Source: DATEPR01 sp036503065 (GTDB lineage Bacteria; Actinomycetota; Actinomycetes; Mycobacteriales; Pseudonocardiaceae). From it: a stretch of 8,799 bases of DNA. Positions 7,201 to 8,799 of the stretch are shown one piece after another. Numbering within the stretch: position 1 is the first letter of the stretch; every line of letters starts with the position of its first letter. The stretch is from assembly GCA_036503065.1 (NCBI GenBank), contig DASXXM010000002.1, forward strand, positions 1 to 8,799, given 5' to 3'. The notes beneath the pieces were generated by a model, which worked only from the letters and a program-made list of their open reading frames with translations, had not been told where the DNA came from and searched no databases. Both the position numbers and the translations under genes were made by a program.

Positions 7201-7597
7201 CCGGATCCGCACCGTGCGCAAGGTCGGGATGGCCGCGAACCTGCCGTCCAGGGCCGACCGGGGTACGGCGTTCGTCGGGACGAAACGGCTCGCCGCCGAC
7301 ACCGGCACGGTGCGGCTGGAGCGTGGGCAGAGCGATGGTCGACTGGTCCTGATCATCCCGGAACAGTCCGGCAGTCGCGTCGCGGGGATCAGCCTGTTGC
7401 ACGTCGAGTTGGCCGATCGGGCGACGGCCGAGGCCCTGATGTCCGCACTGAACCAGCAGGGCACCAGGCTGCTGGAACTGCGGGCCGCCATCACGGAGTT
7501 GGACCGGCCGTTCTCGTCGGCGGAACTGGCCGAACTGGGGCCTGCGGTGGTCCTGCTGGACCCGGTCGGCGCGGTGGCGGCCGCGGTTGGGCACTGA
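4211..7597 (+). CDS. GlmS-like glutamine amidotransferase/double SIS protein, enlarged (1128 aa)
   Basis: GlmS converts fructose 6-phosphate and glutamine to glucosamine 6-phosphate, with ammonia channelled from the GATase to the isomerase; canonical length is ~600. GATase residues (E. coli GlmS equivalents): Cys2 nucleophile in MCGLIALL, Arg177 in RGRDSAG (R26), Arg270-Trp271 in HTRWASVG (R73-W74), Asn303-Gly304 (N98-G99) and Asp327 (D123). SIS1 (~520-655) has SQSGTTTDT at 579-587 and VASTKAF at 632-638; GTS is GTA. SIS2 (~690-825) keeps Glu716, Lys720, Glu723 and His739 with exact GlmS spacing (E481, K485, E488, H504). The GlmS tail AKSVTVE seems represented by AKTVTVG at 931-937 (Lys932 for K603). 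Extra parts: helical insertion 11-158, ~45 residues between 184 and 267, insertion ~829-922, C-terminal extension 938-1128. Cytoplasmic. Substrate may be fructose 6-phosphate or another ketose phosphate; glmS itself is not claimed because such a form is unlikely to be the housekeeping copy. Confidence 0.9.
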   Translation: MCGLIALLPAYDIASGGEAGAIRATLAAVREHSSVLAATGSAAATSSALRRLNGDLRRLVDTISTARAGHLVAADSALRAAAVERLDATTVGLRAIGAMLDLDRPGWRADEVERLQNELRLAQDLAWTIREDRLRAAERVRVLAGLADAAPDLSLGASIAYFALDTVLEALDRLEVRGRDSAGIHVWVQLGHADMAALPAGTFDRDDALFRSGALVRLSGGLSIVYKTAVLVGQLGDNVRVLRAEIAADPVLRGVLSLPSARVTVVAHTRWASVGRVSQPNAHPLNSVVRDDVARRYAVAALNGDIDNHRAVSAEEKLALDPDITTDAKLIPVTVGRRLATGATDIGAVVHECLRSYQGSMAICAQAEVEPDRLLLGVRGGGQGLYIGLSPVGYLVASEVFGLVSHADRYLRVEPDDGVDEVVVSVDLAGNGTLAGVRTVDADGGTHAVPESALRVPEVATRDVTRSGYERYLEKELADAPSSFRKTLRGRIRDRDGQLSVDLAESTLPDRIRRALRDGSIDEIVLIGQGTAAVAASGIAYLMESLVGSRMRVRALPATELSAWQLHRDLSRGLVIPISQSGTTTDTNRTVDLVRQRGARIVAIVNRRDSDLVTKSDGVLYTSDGRDIEMAVASTKAFYAQVAAGMLLGIGIAREIGMLDEHAEDSHLRLLAEMPEKLEQLEKTRTAIAAVAQRTACQHQYSAVLGSGPNRIAAAEVRIKLSELCYRGVSSDAVEDKKHIDLSAESLVLVCAAGTPVTQTHDLVKEVDIFTAHRNQPVVIIDAGTRHLWSTDLVIEVPATHPTLAWLLSTAAGHYFAYYTAKAIDAAADDLRFALTALDSIQDGGRAVARVRLGKFVADAELGHYRGVLRSDTALRLSKANWLLAGRLSMRELFPDRSGGVAGDQTEIIRQVLTTAIDELGRSIDSVKHQAKTVTVGTSRSGADLFDSELTKAVLDLGVDRESLSYNTLVALRDYDGVTAEVRGAVRYTVTGTAAEPRIRTVRKVGMAANLPSRADRGTAFVGTKRLAADTGTVRLERGQSDGRLVLIIPEQSGSRVAGISLLHVELADRATAEALMSALNQQGTRLLELRAAITELDRPFSSAELAELGPAVVLLDPVGAVAAAVGH

Positions 7598-7620
7598 GCG
7601 GAACCCCGGGGTCACTGACA

Positions 7621-7662
7621 CATGCGGATGGGCCGGGTGCGACACCCGGCCCGTCCGTCATG
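7621..7662. terminator. Bidirectional terminator between convergent genes
   Basis: A perfect 10-bp G/C-rich stem, GGGCCGGGTG (7630-7639) and CACCCGGCCC (7643-7652), with a three-base loop CGA. It extends outward through a G-U pair and several further pairs to CATG (7621-7624) with CATG (7659-7662), with one bulged base. It starts 23 bases after the plus-strand stop and ends seven bases beyond the minus-strand stop. There is no U-tract, as is common for actinobacterial hairpin terminators. Confidence 0.75.
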
Positions 7663-7668
7663 CGGCGA

Positions 7669-8799
7669 TCACCTGACCGTCATGGTGAACGACTGGTTCG
7701 TCGTGCCGGTGGTGCTGGTCGCGGTGATGGTCAGCCGATAGCTGCCGCTGGTGAACGGGATCCCGGAGATCGTTGCCGTGGCGCTGTTGTTCGCGGTGAA
7801 CTGCACGCCCCACGGGAGGCTGCCCGTCTTGCTGAGCGTCGGCTTCGGGTAGCCGGTCGTCGTGACCGTGAAGCTGAACGACTTGTACAGACCGACGTTC
7901 AGCGTACTCGCGCTGGTGATCATCGGGGGTTGGGTCACCGTGATGGTGAATCGCTGCGCGGTGCTGCCGGCGGAGTTGGTCGCGGTGACGGTGAGCACAT
8001 AGCTGCCGCCGGCGGTGGCCGCCGGAGTGCCTGCGATGGTGGCGGTACCATTCTTGTTGTCCACGAACGACAGGGCCGCCGGCACAGCACCGGATTCGCC
8101 GATGGCAGATGGGGGATAGCCCGTCGTGGCGATCGTGAAGCTGCCGGCCGTACCGGTGCTGAACTTCGCCGTGCCTGCGCTCGTGATCGCGGGCGCCTGG
8201 TTGACGACAACGGAGAACAGCTGCGTCGCGGTGCCCGCGGTGCTGGTCGCGGTGATGGTCACCGGGTAGACGCCGTTGGTCAGCGGTGTCCCGAAGATCG
8301 TGGCCGTGCCGTTGCTGTTCGCGGTGAAGAGCACGCCCAGCGGGAAGCTGCCCGTCTTGCTGACCTTCGGTTGCGGGTAGCCGGTCGTCGTGACGGTGAA
8401 GGTGAACGTCTTCCCCGCGGTCGCGGTCACCGTGCTCGCGCTGGTGATCTTCGGCGCCTGACCCACCGTGATGGTCAGCGTCTGATTGGCGCTGCCGGTC
8501 CGGTTGGTCGCGGTGATGGCAAGCACGTACGTGCCGCCCGCCGTAGGTGTGCCGGCGATGGTGGCGGTGCCGTTCGTGTTGTCGACGAACGTCAGTCCGG
8601 CCGGGAGCGTGCCGGCCTCGGTGATGGTCGGAGCCGGATAGCCGGTTGCGGTAATGGCGAAGGTGCTCGCCGTGCCGGTGCTGAAACTTGCTGCGGTGGC
8701 GCTGGTGATCGTGGGTGCTTGCCCTGCGATGATGGACAGTGCTTGGGTTGTGGTGCCTGCGGTGTTGGTCGCGGTGATGGTCAGGTTGGTGGTGCCGCT
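7669..8799 (-). CDS. Ig-like (He_PIG-type) repeat protein, N-terminal part outside window
   Basis: On the minus strand the frame is open from the right edge (8799) to TGA at 7671-7669, giving the last 376 residues; the GTG at 8526 is an internal codon, not the start. Four Ig-like domains of 87-89 residues each begin with QAP or QPP and carry the He_PIG signature: GYP in the first half, then LPxGLxF...NGTATIxGTP, then a strand of the TxTATNxxG type and a final TITV. The visible part has no Cys, few charged residues and abundant Thr/Ser/Ala/Gly, typical of exported surface beta proteins. It ends directly after the last repeat (TMTVR) with no LPXTG motif or membrane helix, so any anchor or enzyme domain must be N-terminal, or the protein is freely secreted. 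It converges on the GlmS-like gene and shares its terminator, so it is a separate transcription unit. A ligand-binding or adhesive role is a family-level inference. Confidence 0.88.
   Translation of the reverse strand, partial: SGTTNLTITATNTAGTTTQALSIIAGQAPTITSATAASFSTGTASTFAITATGYPAPTITEAGTLPAGLTFVDNTNGTATIAGTPTAGGTYVLAITATNRTGSANQTLTITVGQAPKITSASTVTATAGKTFTFTVTTTGYPQPKVSKTGSFPLGVLFTANSNGTATIFGTPLTNGVYPVTITATSTAGTATQLFSVVVNQAPAITSAGTAKFSTGTAGSFTIATTGYPPSAIGESGAVPAALSFVDNKNGTATIAGTPAATAGGSYVLTVTATNSAGSTAQRFTITVTQPPMITSASTLNVGLYKSFSFTVTTTGYPKPTLSKTGSLPWGVQFTANNSATATISGIPFTSGSYRLTITATSTTGTTNQSFTMTVR
7672..8721 (-). repeat. Four Ig-like domain repeats in A-B-A-B order
   Basis: In protein order the units are A1 8721-8461, B2 8460-8200, A3 8199-7933 and B4 7932-7672. 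A1 and A3 share FSTGTA, FVDNxNGTATIAGTP and AGGxYVL. B2 and B4 share FTVTTTGYP, SKTGS and FTAN. At DNA level the same segments recur 522 bases (A) and 528 bases (B) apart, for example CCCGTCTTGCTGA at 7823 and 8351. The pattern indicates duplication of a two-domain block. Confidence 0.85.

Noticed and set aside
6398..7645. Minus-strand ORF of 415 codons opposite the SIS2 and C-terminal region
   Set aside because: Shadow frame; it also crosses the terminator hairpin.
7672..8799. Evenly spaced DNA repeats suggesting CRISPR or satellite DNA
   Set aside because: They are in frame, about 260 bases long and encode Ig-like domains.

Overview
The window reads as chromosomal DNA of a high-GC actinobacterium, probably a filamentous one. 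Support: strong G/C third-position bias in all real genes, GTG starts behind purine-rich Shine-Dalgarno sites, and the family mix (secreted S53 peptidase, PadR regulators, Ig-like repeat protein). The genus cannot be fixed from this sequence. No tRNA, rRNA, CRISPR array, insertion sequence or phage gene was seen.

Layout. (1) 1-1593, plus strand: the 3' part of a secreted S53 (sedolisin) serine-carboxyl peptidase with complete catalytic and calcium sites, then a He_PIG Ig-like module and a C-terminal beta-rich 'NGGFE' module; its 5' end lies outside the window. (2) 1653-2423: an unrecognised 256-residue protein whose first ~68 residues resemble a cold-shock-type OB fold without the RNA-binding aromatic motifs. 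(3) 2453-2989: a PadR-family winged-helix regulator, 29 bases downstream and probably cotranscribed with gene 2. (4) 2990-3804: about 815 bases without a convincing gene; weak small ORFs near its 3' end may be remnants. (5) 3805-4158: a second, more canonical PadR regulator. (6) 4211-7597: a 1128-residue GlmS-like protein (class II glutamine amidotransferase plus two SIS domains), almost twice the usual size. (7) 7669-8799, minus strand: the C-terminal part of a protein made of four Ig-like repeats in an A-B-A-B order, running off the right edge. A long inverted repeat at 7621-7662 separates the two convergent genes and probably terminates both.

How it may work together. The second padR and the GlmS-like gene are 52 bases apart on one strand, and the gap holds a strong hairpin that includes the padR stop codon and ends two bases before the Shine-Dalgarno site. 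This suggests one regulated unit: a PadR repressor controlling a modified aminosugar-phosphate synthase. The GlmS-like protein is the most unusual object here. It keeps the GATase nucleophile and glutamine-binding residues and the isomerase Glu/His pair. It carries a ~147-residue helical insertion right after the catalytic Cys strand, a second insertion before a displaced copy of the GlmS catalytic tail, and a ~190-residue C-terminal extension of unknown role.
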